From NCBI GenBank assembly GCA_016210375.1, contig JACQUH010000018.1, forward strand, positions 1 through 5,833: a stretch of DNA of 5,833 nt. The letters run 5' to 3'. Below the pieces are notes generated by a model, which was not told the origin of the DNA, did not search any database, and saw only the letters and a list, made by a program, of their open reading frames with translations. Origin of the DNA: Chloroflexota bacterium. Its GTDB lineage: Bacteria > Chloroflexota > Dehalococcoidia > Lucifugimonadales > JACPCL1. Positions within the stretch are counted from its first letter, which is position 1. Every line of letters begins with the position of its first letter. Of the stretch, positions 1 through 5,689 are shown one piece after another. Both the position numbers and the translations under genes were made by a program.

Positions 1-75
1 CCCTTGCGGGAGAGGATTAAGGTGAGGGGTAGCTTCAATTTCACCCTCACCTAGCCTCTCCCGTCAAGGGAGAGG
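1..75. repeat. Palindromic intergenic repeat (double hairpin)
   Basis: Positions 1-28 and 44-70 form an imperfect inverted repeat (cccttg-cgggagagg...aggtgaggg against its complement) around a loop at 29-43. The right arm also contains a perfect 8-bp hairpin: cctctccc at 55-62, loop gtcaa, gggagagg at 68-75. The left arm starts at the window edge with ccc-ttgc-ggg and is probably the second half of a similar hairpin cut off by the window. Short elements of this CCCTCACC...CCTCTCCC type are common between genes in some high-GC bacteria; that is from memory, not a search. It lies downstream of the PH-like gene and may help end transcription, but no strong T-run follows it on the minus strand. 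On the plus strand the hairpin is followed by gactctttt, so a weak terminator for a transcript entering from the left is possible. Confidence 0.7.
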
Positions 76-112
76 GACTCTTTTGTAGAATAGGTAATTT
101 TGAAACTAAGCA

Positions 113-604
113 CTAATGCACTGCCCTGCTCAGGGCCTGGGCCAGCTCCTCCGGCCGCCGCGAGGAGACGAAGTAGCGGCGTACCCTTCCCCTCTCCTCC
201 ACCGTGACCTCCACCCCAGCGGGTATCCCGGGCAGGCTGTAGGCCCGCCGGCCCCCGGTAGCGATGCAGAGGCCCCAGCCTCCATAGGGCCACCAGTAGT
301 AGCGGGCCGTTTTTACCTGGCGGACAGCATGCAGGGGCACCCTGTGCTTGAACCAGCCGAACCCGAAGCGGAGGGCGTCGGGCGTCACCTGCACCTGGAT
401 GGCGGTGAAGTTGGTGGCCAGGACCAGGACTACCGCCAGGGCCAGGCCCATCCCCAGGAAGAAAATGTAGGCGTCCCGCCCCATGTCCTCGGTAAGCGCG
501 GGCACGATGAGCGCCGTCAGCAGAGTGGGCACGGGCAGCCAGGCCAGCACCTGGAACCACGCCGGGGCCCTCACCTCCTCGTGGTACAGGCTAATCATCT
601 TCAT
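113..604 (-). CDS. Membrane-anchored PH-like domain protein, function unknown
   Basis: This encodes a 163-residue protein that I recognise only at fold level. Two hydrophobic segments at about residues 17-37 and 45-66 look like a membrane hairpin. The rest (about 67-163) is beta-rich and ends in a helix containing RRPEELAQAL. The WPYGGWGL stretch at 105-112 and the VEVTVEERGR...YFVSSRRPEEL tail resemble bacterial PH-like proteins with a cytoplasmic domain on a two-helix anchor. The ATG at 604 overlaps the last 14 bases of sbcD, so the two are probably translated together. An AGGA lies just before it, and a second ATG two codons later is an equally possible start. No catalytic motif is visible. 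The link to sbcD may be only co-expression. Confidence 0.75.
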   Translation of the reverse strand: MKMISLYHEEVRAPAWFQVLAWLPVPTLLTALIVPALTEDMGRDAYIFFLGMGLALAVVLVLATNFTAIQVQVTPDALRFGFGWFKHRVPLHAVRQVKTARYYWWPYGGWGLCIATGGRRAYSLPGIPAGVEVTVEERGRVRRYFVSSRRPEELAQALSRAVH

Positions 605-1868
605 CTGTCCTGTGGCCAGTGTAACCCGTCTCTAGCTCTGGAGTGCCAGCTACCTCGCTGAGTATCCTGTCGCCGTACTGGAGTAGCTTCCCGGCCCGTT
701 CCGAGGGGACCTTGCGGGCCTGGAGGTAGGCCCGCAGGGCCTGGGCCGGAGCCAGCCTCTCGGGGGAGACCTCGCCCAGGCGGGGCCGGCGCTCGCGGCG
801 CACCTCCCGGCTGATCCCCGCCACGAAGTGGGCGGCCTTGAGGGCCTGGCGTATCTCACTCTCCCGGAGGGACTGGCCCGGCGATAGGGCGATTTCCAGC
901 CGCACTATGGCCCCTTCGATGTCCTGGCTGGCCAGAGCACTGAGGACAGTGGCCGTGGGGTTCATGTCGTCGGGGGGAATGGCCACCCGCACCTCCACGA
1001 AGCGACGGGCCGCCACCGGCACAAAGCGATAGCCCGCAAGCCGCCTCCCCGCGGTTCGGCCCGGGTCCAGCTCCACCAGGCAGAAGCCCTTCTCCTCCCC
1101 CGCGTCGGAGAAGTCCAGCCGCTCCAGGCTACCGGAATATACCGCCGGGGGCCAGGAGGCCATCTCCTGGTGGCTATGGACGTGCCCCAGGGCCACGTAG
1201 TCCAGGGCGGGGTGGGAGAGCTGGCTGGGCAGGAGGTCGGGCTCACTATTCACCATCATGCGGCCCTCGGAGCCGTGGCGGGCTCCCCGCACCGAGATAT
1301 GGGCCGCCAGCACCGCGGGCAGGGAGGGGTCGAGCTGGTCTAGGTGACGGCGGAGCTGGGCCAGCGCTGCCTGGCGCAGGCGCTCGCTGACTTCGTCCAG
1401 GGAGAGACCCCGGGTGTCCTCCCGGGAGAGCAGGCTGCTCCGACGCAGCCAGGGCAGGGAGGCGATCTGGAGGGTGCCCGACCGAGTGGCGATGTTATAG
1501 GTGCCGGTCTTGCTGGCCACGGTGATGCGCTCCAGCCCCAGGGTATCGAATATCTCCACGGAGGTAGCGCGGGCGAAGGCGTGGGGCAGGTCGTGGTTGC
1601 CGATGAGGAGGAAGACGGGGATGCCCCCCTCGATGAGGCGACGCAGGCGCTTGGCGAACTCCCGCTGGTGGGTCTGGGAGGGCTCCCGGCTCTTGTAGGC
1701 GTCTCCGGCGAAGAGCACCAGGTCCACGCCTTCGGAGAGGGCGCAGTCCACGAGCTCATCCAGGCAGCGGAGGAAGTCCACCAGGCGGGAGGGCAGGCCG
1801 GAGGCGGGGTCGGTGCCCCCGTAGGCCTCCACCCCCAGGTGCAGGTCAGCAAAGTGGAGAAGACGCAT
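591..1868 (-). CDS. sbcD: SbcD/Mre11-family DNA double-strand break nuclease subunit
   Basis: This is a 425-residue calcineurin-like phosphoesterase. The metal-binding motifs appear in order: D8-L-H10, G55-D56, G90-N-H-D93, H190 (AAHIS) and G228-H-V-H231, followed by the YSGSLERLDF segment (about 244-253) typical of Mre11/SbcD. A C-terminal capping region follows. In the family, SbcD with the SbcC ATPase cleaves hairpins and blocked DNA ends using manganese. No sbcC is present here; the downstream neighbour is a PH-like membrane protein. The ATG at 1868 is supported by DLH at the usual distance and by a second copy of this gene start upstream (2637-2669), which begins at the same codon as GTG. 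The gene follows vapC by 30 bp with only a weak ribosome site, so it is probably read from the vapBC promoter or further upstream. High GC typical of the host. Confidence 0.93.
   Translation of the reverse strand: MRLLHFADLHLGVEAYGGTDPASGLPSRLVDFLRCLDELVDCALSEGVDLVLFAGDAYKSREPSQTHQREFAKRLRRLIEGGIPVFLLIGNHDLPHAFARATSVEIFDTLGLERITVASKTGTYNIATRSGTLQIASLPWLRRSSLLSREDTRGLSLDEVSERLRQAALAQLRRHLDQLDPSLPAVLAAHISVRGARHGSEGRMMVNSEPDLLPSQLSHPALDYVALGHVHSHQEMASWPPAVYSGSLERLDFSDAGEEKGFCLVELDPGRTAGRRLAGYRFVPVAARRFVEVRVAIPPDDMNPTATVLSALASQDIEGAIVRLEIALSPGQSLRESEIRQALKAAHFVAGISREVRRERRPRLGEVSPERLAPAQALRAYLQARKVPSERAGKLLQYGDRILSEVAGTPELETGYTGHRTDEDD
1836..1868 (-). repeat. Direct repeat S, functional copy (first 11 codons of sbcD)
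   Basis: These 33 bases match 2637-2669 at 29 positions in the same orientation. The match starts exactly at the start codon and stops after codon 11 (MRLLHFADLHL here, GTG-RLLHFADRHL in the other copy). Of the four differences, one is ATG/GTG at the start codon, two are silent (CTT/CTC and TTT/TTC), and one changes Leu9 to Arg. The 768 bp between the copies hold vapBC and its promoter. Confidence 0.9.
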
Positions 1869-1898
1869 GCTTCGGTAACCTACATCGCGGGCGGGGTA

Positions 1899-2330
1899 TC
1901 ACGCACCGTGGTGGGAGGCCCTGAGGGGCAGGGGCACTGTCTTCAGTCCAGGTATCTGCCCCAGTTCCGGGTCTTTGTGCACGAGTTCCCCATCCTCAAG
2001 GAGGGCCAGAGATGCAATCCACGCATCCGCCATAGAAACCCGCAACGTCGCCTTGAGCTGGGCTGCTGCGTAGCCCCATTCCCTGTTGGACTCCCTCACC
2101 TCGACGGGCCAGCTTTCCACCAAGAGTAGAACGCGCTCGGCCTCCCCGGAGTCTAGCCGACGCCTTAGCAGGTACTCCAGCTCCATCAAGGCGATGAAGG
2201 GGACCAGCACCTGCGCCCGTCCCGGCGGCGCGCTTCGGGAGGAGCCGAGGAGAGCCAGCACCTGGTCGGCGCCGTCCTCCTGGTTGAGCACACACAAGAC
2301 AGCCGAGGTGTCCAGCACATATGGGGGCAC
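1899..2330 (-). CDS. vapC: VapC-type PIN-domain toxin ribonuclease
   Basis: This is a 143-residue PIN-domain protein. The acidic residues expected at the Mg-dependent RNase centre are visible: D7 in VLDTSAVL, E50 in LMELEYLL, D102 in MADAWIASLA and D120 in HKDPEL. VapC toxins cut RNA (tRNA or rRNA in known cases) and are held inactive by VapB. The start is GTG at 2330; its last base in forward numbering is shared with the vapB stop codon (TAGTG), a 1-bp overlap pointing to translational coupling. There is no convincing ribosome site of its own. sbcD follows 30 bp downstream. The active site looks intact, so it is probably a working toxin; the RNA target cannot be told from sequence. Confidence 0.9.
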   Translation of the reverse strand: MPPYVLDTSAVLCVLNQEDGADQVLALLGSSRSAPPGRAQVLVPFIALMELEYLLRRRLDSGEAERVLLLVESWPVEVRESNREWGYAAAQLKATLRVSMADAWIASLALLEDGELVHKDPELGQIPGLKTVPLPLRASHHGA

Positions 2331-2581
2331 TAGTTAGCCCCGTTTTCTCGTGTCCTCTCTCTGGCGCGCTCCTCCGTGCGCTCCCGGCGCAAGTCGTCAG
2401 AGGAGACCTTGCCTTTGAGCACACCGAGAGATGCTTTCACCGGGTCTGCTGGCACCACGACCCCCACTAGAGTCCCGCTCTCAACCCTCCAGTGCACGGC
2501 GGTATCGGGGGTGATGCCCAGCGCCCGGCGTATCTCCGCGGGGATTACCGTCTGCCCTCTTACCGAAACCCTGCTCTTCAT
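2330..2581 (-). CDS. vapB: AbrB/MazE-like antitoxin (VapB)
   Basis: This is an 83-residue antitoxin. The N-terminal half is a swapped-hairpin AbrB DNA-binding domain (VSVRGQTVIPAEIRRALGI, residues 5-23). The tail is highly charged and Arg/Glu-rich (about 60-80), as expected of the toxin-wrapping segment. Antitoxins of this type usually bind their own promoter, more strongly in complex with VapC. The ATG at 2581 has AGGA eight bases ahead, and a near-consensus promoter ends only about 20 bases upstream, giving a very short leader. The palindrome CCTAGG at 2591-2596 near the expected transcription start is a candidate operator core, but I see no extended inverted repeat. The overlap with vapC fits the usual antitoxin-first order. 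Confidence 0.88.
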   Translation of the reverse strand: MKSRVSVRGQTVIPAEIRRALGITPDTAVHWRVESGTLVGVVVPADPVKASLGVLKGKVSSDDLRRERTEERARERTRENGAN

Positions 2582-2591
2582 ACATTGTGTC

Positions 2592-2669
2592 CTAGGTAAG
2601 ACTATTATAGCCCTGTTCGTGCGTGGCTGCCAAGAGCAGGTGCCGGTCAGCGAAGTGGAGGAGACGCAC
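2592..2669 (-). pseudogene. Displaced sbcD 5' end (relic; repeat S second copy at 2637-2669)
   Basis: On the minus strand a GTG at 2669 opens a frame reading VRLLHFADRHL, the sbcD N-terminus with Leu9 replaced by Arg. It then leaves the sbcD sequence and stops at TAG (2594-2592) after 25 codons. The 33-bp matching part (2637-2669) equals 1836-1868 at 29 positions. The metal-binding DxH pair survives, but no phosphoesterase follows, so this is a severed gene start. It begins 14 bp after the stop of the upstream orphan gene, exactly where sbcD would start if vapBC were absent. A chance match is unlikely because the similarity begins at the start codon and keeps frame. Confidence 0.82.
2604..2633 (-). 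promoter_or_regulatory. Promoter of vapBC (and probably sbcD)
   Basis: On the minus strand TTGGCA (2633-2628) is followed after 18 bases by a perfect TATAAT (2609-2604), a near-consensus housekeeping sigma promoter. The expected start is near 2597, leaving a leader of about 16 bases before vapB. The -35 box begins only three bases past the displaced sbcD 5' end, so the promoter lies just inside the edge of the vapBC cassette. Confidence 0.8.
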
Positions 2670-2683
2670 TAGACGAGACGCGG

Positions 2684-3025
2684 CTAGGGGACAAAAGGCG
2701 GTTCAACGTCTTCGTAGACCATCGCCCTTCCCGTGCCCTTGCACTTGGGGCAAGTAACTTCCCTACGTTCCACAAGAGTTATCGTCCTAACCTTGTATAG
2801 CTCGTCGTCGTGAGGCGAGAAGGTGGGCTCCGGTTCAAGGCGTCCCACGCCAACTTTCTTGGGTTTCGGACTTTCCCACCAGACCTCTCCGATGCTTTCA
2901 ACGCCGCTGGCGTCGCGCGCGAGTCTGTAGAGGGCTGCTCTTGGCGACCGCGCCTCGATGATTTCACTAAAGTAGTCTGAGTGCTCCCTGTGAAAGCTCT
3001 TGCCGTAGACCCTGTACAGTGGCAT
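2684..3025 (-). CDS. Small orphan protein with a single CPKCKGTG motif
   Basis: I do not recognise this 113-residue protein. The N-terminal part (about 1-45, YRVYGKSFHREHSDYF...ALYRLARD) looks like a compact alpha/beta unit. A proline/charge-rich linker follows (52-75), and the C-terminus carries CPKCKGTG at 92-99, the CxxCxGxG repeat known from DnaJ-type zinc fingers. DnaJ has four such repeats. One alone gives two cysteines, so metal binding would need a dimer or a partner. The ATG at 3025 has GGAGG seven bases upstream, and a strong promoter lies at 3055-3083, so it is very likely expressed. It sits between the AIPR gene and the sbcD relic, with composition closer to the AIPR gene than to sbcD. 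A role as partner or regulator of the AIPR protein is possible but unproven. Confidence 0.75.
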   Translation of the reverse strand: MPLYRVYGKSFHREHSDYFSEIIEARSPRAALYRLARDASGVESIGEVWWESPKPKKVGVGRLEPEPTFSPHDDELYKVRTITLVERREVTCPKCKGTGRAMVYEDVEPPFVP

Positions 3026-3054
3026 GTCCGGCCCTCCGTTCTTGGTGGACCTGG

Positions 3055-3083
3055 ACCATACAGGGTTTCGGTCTGTCTGTCAA
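3055..3083 (-). promoter_or_regulatory. Promoter of the orphan gene
   Basis: On the minus strand a perfect TTGACA (3083-3078), a 17-base spacer and TATGGT (3060-3055; four of six match TATAAT) form a strong sigma-70/sigma-A type promoter. Transcription would start near 3048 and reach the ATG at 3025 after about 23 bases, leaving room for the GGAGG at 3033-3037. It lies in the 99-bp gap after the AIPR stop codon, so the small gene can be expressed independently of the AIPR gene. Confidence 0.75.
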
Positions 3084-3124
3084 CACTGGATTGCTAGGCG
3101 AAAGTGCACAAGGCCACTACCTGC

Positions 3125-4909
3125 TTACCTCGGCAGGGATGTCCGCGGGTCTCTTTGAGTGTCTACTGCAATTCCCAACTCATCTTTGCACGCTTCGGAG
3201 AGCAGCTCAGTGGGCGTCACACCAGGGCAGAGTTCGCCCGAAGCGCGGAAGAAGTCCCTTAGTTCAGGCTGCTGTCTCATAATGTTGGTGGCTCGCCGGT
3301 AGGCTACATTGCAAGCAACGTTAGCTACCCTGAAGAGATCGGGAATCCACTCCTGGATTGATCCGCAGAGCTGGGACGACGTCTCCGGGCTGAAATAGTC
3401 CGATAGGCCAAGTTGGTAATGTTCTCTCAAGATCGACGCCACTAGCCAGAGTACATGGAAGGTAGAGAAACGGAATCGCTCCTGCTGTCTCTCGATTGAA
3501 TCTAGCAATAGCCAGGGCAAAAGGAGTTGTTGGGCGTTCACATTGCTGGGAAACGCCCGCTCGTACCACTCCCTTTCCTCAGGCGACCGAATCCCTTGAA
3601 ACACAAAACGCACTCGGTCTAGTGCTTCAGCCGGATAGCCCCTAAATGCGAGGGACGCCTGTGCCAGTGGCTGGACTTCTATGTGGCGTTTCCTGGGCCC
3701 TGTCTTAAAACGTGCCTTCTGCGAATCATCCAGCACAAACCGCCAGTAGCCTTGTTTGATTTCATAGTACCAAGGGGGTTGCAGCCGCCCAAACTCGAAC
3801 TGGAGTTGCCTTTGCTGCCTTTCAAAGGATGCGTAGTCCCTTGCCCTTAGCGCAGTTTGGGAGTTTGAGGCAGAAGCAATGCTCTCGGCCAGAGTGACGT
3901 CAGCGACAGCCAGCTTAAGGTCGACCAACGTTTCACTAAGCTCAGCATCGGTTCTTGAGTTCAAAGTGACGGTGGTTTGGCAGCCATTTACTATTTGGAA
4001 ATTCTCTACCTTCAGAGATCCGCCATCTGTCGGCGCAAAACTATCGCATGTTGCGCATAGGCCGTTGTTGAGAAGATGAAACGTCCTACGTCCTTGCGGC
4101 GAGTCGAGCGTCTTCGCTATGTTCTTGTTTACCTTAGCATTGGCAATCGGTCCCCGTGGATTCAGCGAGAAAAGGCGAAAGCCCACTCCCGGCATCCGAA
4201 ATATCCTTACTATCTCGCTGGCCCGCACAGTAGCGCGCAATGAACTCAAGCCTTCTCTATTGATGGGATAGCTTAGCCTCTCTTCAATGTTGAGGTCGAC
4301 GTCTATTGCACCGCCCCGAAAACCGGCCCGGTAATCATCATACTTTTCTGCAAGCTCTTTCACATCAAGAAGCTCCAAGGTGCACTTGCACACAATCCGT
4401 GTTCCGTCCCCGAGCTTAAGCGTGCGTTCAACGCGCTGTCTTGATTTGGCAAAGTCTCTGGCAGCCGGCACAAAGCCTGCTTTCGCAGCAAATACCATTC
4501 TAAGGCTGTAATCATCCTTGAGCTTTTCCGTGAGAGTACGAGACACTTCTAGCACAGACTGATTACGTGTTTTTGCGAGTCGCTCGGGGTCAAGGATTTC
4601 TTGAGGTGCATCCCAAAACTTAGTCAGGCTGGCCTCGTCAACACGGTTCTCGCCGCCTACAGCCTGGAAAAGCAAGAACACTTCAGACGTATCGTCGACA
4701 AACCACCCATCTATTTCAAAGTCACCCGTCTTGTCTATTGCGGTCAGTTCAATCACTTGGGGATCAGCTATGGAGGGGTCAGGCGCTGTTTGCTGAAAGG
4801 CGGCGTGCCTAAAAGCTTTTCGAGAGTCTCCTTCGTACCATGTCTCGGCGAGTTCAGCTACGTGCTCCTTAAAGCGATTGATGGCTTGTGTTGCATCTCT
4901 TATAGCCAC
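3125..4909 (-). CDS. AIPR-domain protein (abortive infection / phage resistance family)
   Basis: This is a 594-residue protein. The AIPR core is recognisable: SLNPRGPIA...VNKNIAKTL (about 248-268), HLLNNGLCATCDS (278-290), QIVNGCQTTVTL (305-316) and SNSQTALRARDYAS (348-361). The N-terminal part (50-86: IELTAIDKTGDFEIDGWFVDD, then LLFQAVGG) has the layout of the nuclease-like domain often found ahead of AIPR. However, the usual Q-x-K ending is Q82-A-V84 here, so the lysine is missing. AIPR proteins are associated with phage resistance; their biochemical action is poorly defined. The start is GTG at 4909 with AAGGGGG six bases ahead. No promoter is clear in the 111 bp upstream, so it may be read through from glyS and mntA-hepT. 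A sampled line is 50% GC against 80% for one in sbcD, a sign of transfer. The frame is full length and unbroken. Confidence 0.87.
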   Translation of the reverse strand: MAIRDATQAINRFKEHVAELAETWYEGDSRKAFRHAAFQQTAPDPSIADPQVIELTAIDKTGDFEIDGWFVDDTSEVFLLFQAVGGENRVDEASLTKFWDAPQEILDPERLAKTRNQSVLEVSRTLTEKLKDDYSLRMVFAAKAGFVPAARDFAKSRQRVERTLKLGDGTRIVCKCTLELLDVKELAEKYDDYRAGFRGGAIDVDLNIEERLSYPINREGLSSLRATVRASEIVRIFRMPGVGFRLFSLNPRGPIANAKVNKNIAKTLDSPQGRRTFHLLNNGLCATCDSFAPTDGGSLKVENFQIVNGCQTTVTLNSRTDAELSETLVDLKLAVADVTLAESIASASNSQTALRARDYASFERQQRQLQFEFGRLQPPWYYEIKQGYWRFVLDDSQKARFKTGPRKRHIEVQPLAQASLAFRGYPAEALDRVRFVFQGIRSPEEREWYERAFPSNVNAQQLLLPWLLLDSIERQQERFRFSTFHVLWLVASILREHYQLGLSDYFSPETSSQLCGSIQEWIPDLFRVANVACNVAYRRATNIMRQQPELRDFFRASGELCPGVTPTELLSEACKDELGIAVDTQRDPRTSLPR

Positions 4910-4929
4910 GTTCGTCCCCCTTTAAGAGA

Positions 4930-4986
4930 TTATGACTGCCGCTCCCGGAGCGCGCCCGCCAGCTCTGCCACGGGCACCCGCACCTG
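4930..4986 (-). pseudogene. Displaced glyS 3' end (relic; repeat G second copy at 4938-4986)
   Basis: Read on the minus strand, this stretch encodes QVRVPVAELAGALRERQS and then TAA (4932-4930): the glycyl-tRNA synthetase C-terminus complete with a stop codon but with no gene in front of it. The 49 bases at 4938-4986 equal 5701-5749 at 47 positions, and both mismatches are silent (GCA/GCC for Ala, CTC/CTG for Leu). It begins 34 bp after the hepT stop and ends 20 bp before the AIPR start, so it marks the boundary between the mntA-hepT cassette and the AIPR gene. It could be the original glyS end of a lineage in which glyS directly preceded the AIPR gene. Confidence 0.9.
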
Positions 4987-5020
4987 CAAATTCCATGCAA
5001 AGCTTACCATTAACGTGACG

Positions 5021-5377
5021 TCACCGCTCGCCCGGATTTCCGGCTTCCAGCACGGCTCTGAGCAGGGGGACCAAGGGAGGAAGATCGTGCTGAACAGTTT
5101 GCCATAGGATACTCAGGTCAACGCCGAAGTACTCGTGTGCCAGGATGTTCCGCATGCCGCGCATCCGGTCCCACGGCACCTCGGGGTGCTTTTCCTCCAG
5201 GTCGGGGCCGACGTATCTGGCCGCTTCACCTATGATCTCCAGGTTGCGCACCACGGCATCTACCGTCTTGGTGTCCCGGCAGAACTGCTGGTAGCTCATG
5301 CCTTCAGTGTATGTGGTAACTCTGTTGATGGCCTCAAGGATGTCCTCCAGGCGTATGCGCCAGTCTCTAGGCCGCAT
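5021..5377 (-). CDS. hepT: HepT-family (HEPN) toxin RNase
   Basis: This is a 118-residue all-helical HEPN protein (formerly DUF86). It carries the diagnostic R-x4-H-x-Y motif as R76-NILA-H81-E-Y83, the RNase active site of HepT toxins. In the characterised pair the partner MntA attaches AMP to the motif tyrosine, which would be Y83 here, and so silences the toxin. I chose the ATG at 5377 because AAGAGG (5384-5389) stands six bases upstream and family proteins begin near MRPRDW. An earlier in-frame ATG at 5398 would add seven residues but has a weaker ribosome site. The start overlaps the mntA stop by 11 bp, giving coupled translation. All key residues are present, so the toxin is probably active. 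Confidence 0.9.
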   Translation of the reverse strand: MRPRDWRIRLEDILEAINRVTTYTEGMSYQQFCRDTKTVDAVVRNLEIIGEAARYVGPDLEEKHPEVPWDRMRGMRNILAHEYFGVDLSILWQTVQHDLPPLVPLLRAVLEAGNPGER

Positions 5378-5657
5378 AGAGGGCCTCTTGGAGAACATGG
5401 TCCCGCATGTGAGGCCTTAGAGCAGCGGGGGTAACCAGGTCAACGGTATGCCCCAGGAGACCTTCCAGATACCCCTTGAGCGCGAGAAACTCAAAGAGGC
5501 CTACCGGCCGGTCGAATTCCACCAGGATGTCCACATCGCTCTCTGGCCCAGCCTCATCCCGCGCCGCTGAACCAAAGAGCGCCAGGGAGCTCACGCCAAA
5601 TCCCTGGAGATCCCCTTTGTGGTGAGCTAGGGTAGCCAGAATTTCACTGCGGCGCAT
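5367..5657 (-). CDS. mntA: MntA-family minimal nucleotidyltransferase antitoxin
   Basis: This is a 96-residue minimal nucleotidyltransferase. The signature GSx10DxD is complete: G29-S30, then D41-V-D43, with the third catalytic acid at D73 in HTVDLVTP. In known systems MntA uses ATP to AMPylate HepT and neutralise it. I chose the ATG at 5657 because GGGAGG (5667-5672) lies nine bases before it and MRRSEIL is a normal family start. A GTG at 5693 is in frame, adds 12 residues and overlaps the glyS stop as GTGA, so a coupled longer form cannot be excluded. The gene follows glyS after 32 bp with no promoter visible, so it is probably co-transcribed with that essential gene. hepT overlaps its end. 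Confidence 0.9.
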   Translation of the reverse strand: MRRSEILATLAHHKGDLQGFGVSSLALFGSAARDEAGPESDVDILVEFDRPVGLFEFLALKGYLEGLLGHTVDLVTPAALRPHMRDHVLQEALYAA

Positions 5658-5689
5658 GCCCTTCACCCTCCCGCTGTCCGGAACTGTTG

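Larger units (their letters stand above)
1869..5689 (-). other. Nested accessory (defence) island between glyS and sbcD
   Basis: Between two housekeeping genes lie mntA-hepT, the AIPR gene, the orphan gene and vapBC, all in the host-gene orientation. The displaced glyS end (4938-4986) and displaced sbcD start (2637-2669) split it into an inner layer (AIPR plus orphan) and two outer toxin-antitoxin cassettes. No transposase, integrase or tRNA gene is present, so growth by homologous or illegitimate recombination at the gene ends is the inferred mechanism. Confidence 0.7.

Noticed and set aside
116..661. A 181-codon plus-strand frame at the left end
   Set aside because: It is antisense to the PH-like gene and the sbcD end; its His/Pro/Gly-rich product is typical of a shadow frame.
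1344..2129. A 261-codon open frame on the plus strand opposite sbcD and vapC
   Set aside because: It runs antisense to two genes with clear family motifs, has a low-complexity Gly/Val/Glu-rich product, and has no recognisable domain; long antisense frames are expected at this GC.
2637..2669. The sbcD-like start as a second functional phosphoesterase gene
   Set aside because: The frame ends after 25 codons and nothing of the metal-binding core beyond the first DxH follows, so it is a relic.
4910..4986. A CATAAT sequence at the relic stop as a promoter for the AIPR gene
   Set aside because: At a 17-base spacing the upstream hexamer is GGGCGC, nothing like TTGACA, so I did not call a promoter.
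5015..5024. Perfect 10-bp palindrome gtgacgtcac at the hepT stop codon
   Set aside because: It is short, overlaps coding sequence and could arise by chance; no second copy supports an operator role.
4601..5107. A 168-codon plus-strand frame spanning the AIPR start, the glyS relic and the hepT end
   Set aside because: It crosses three minus-strand features, shows no domain and has no convincing ribosome site.
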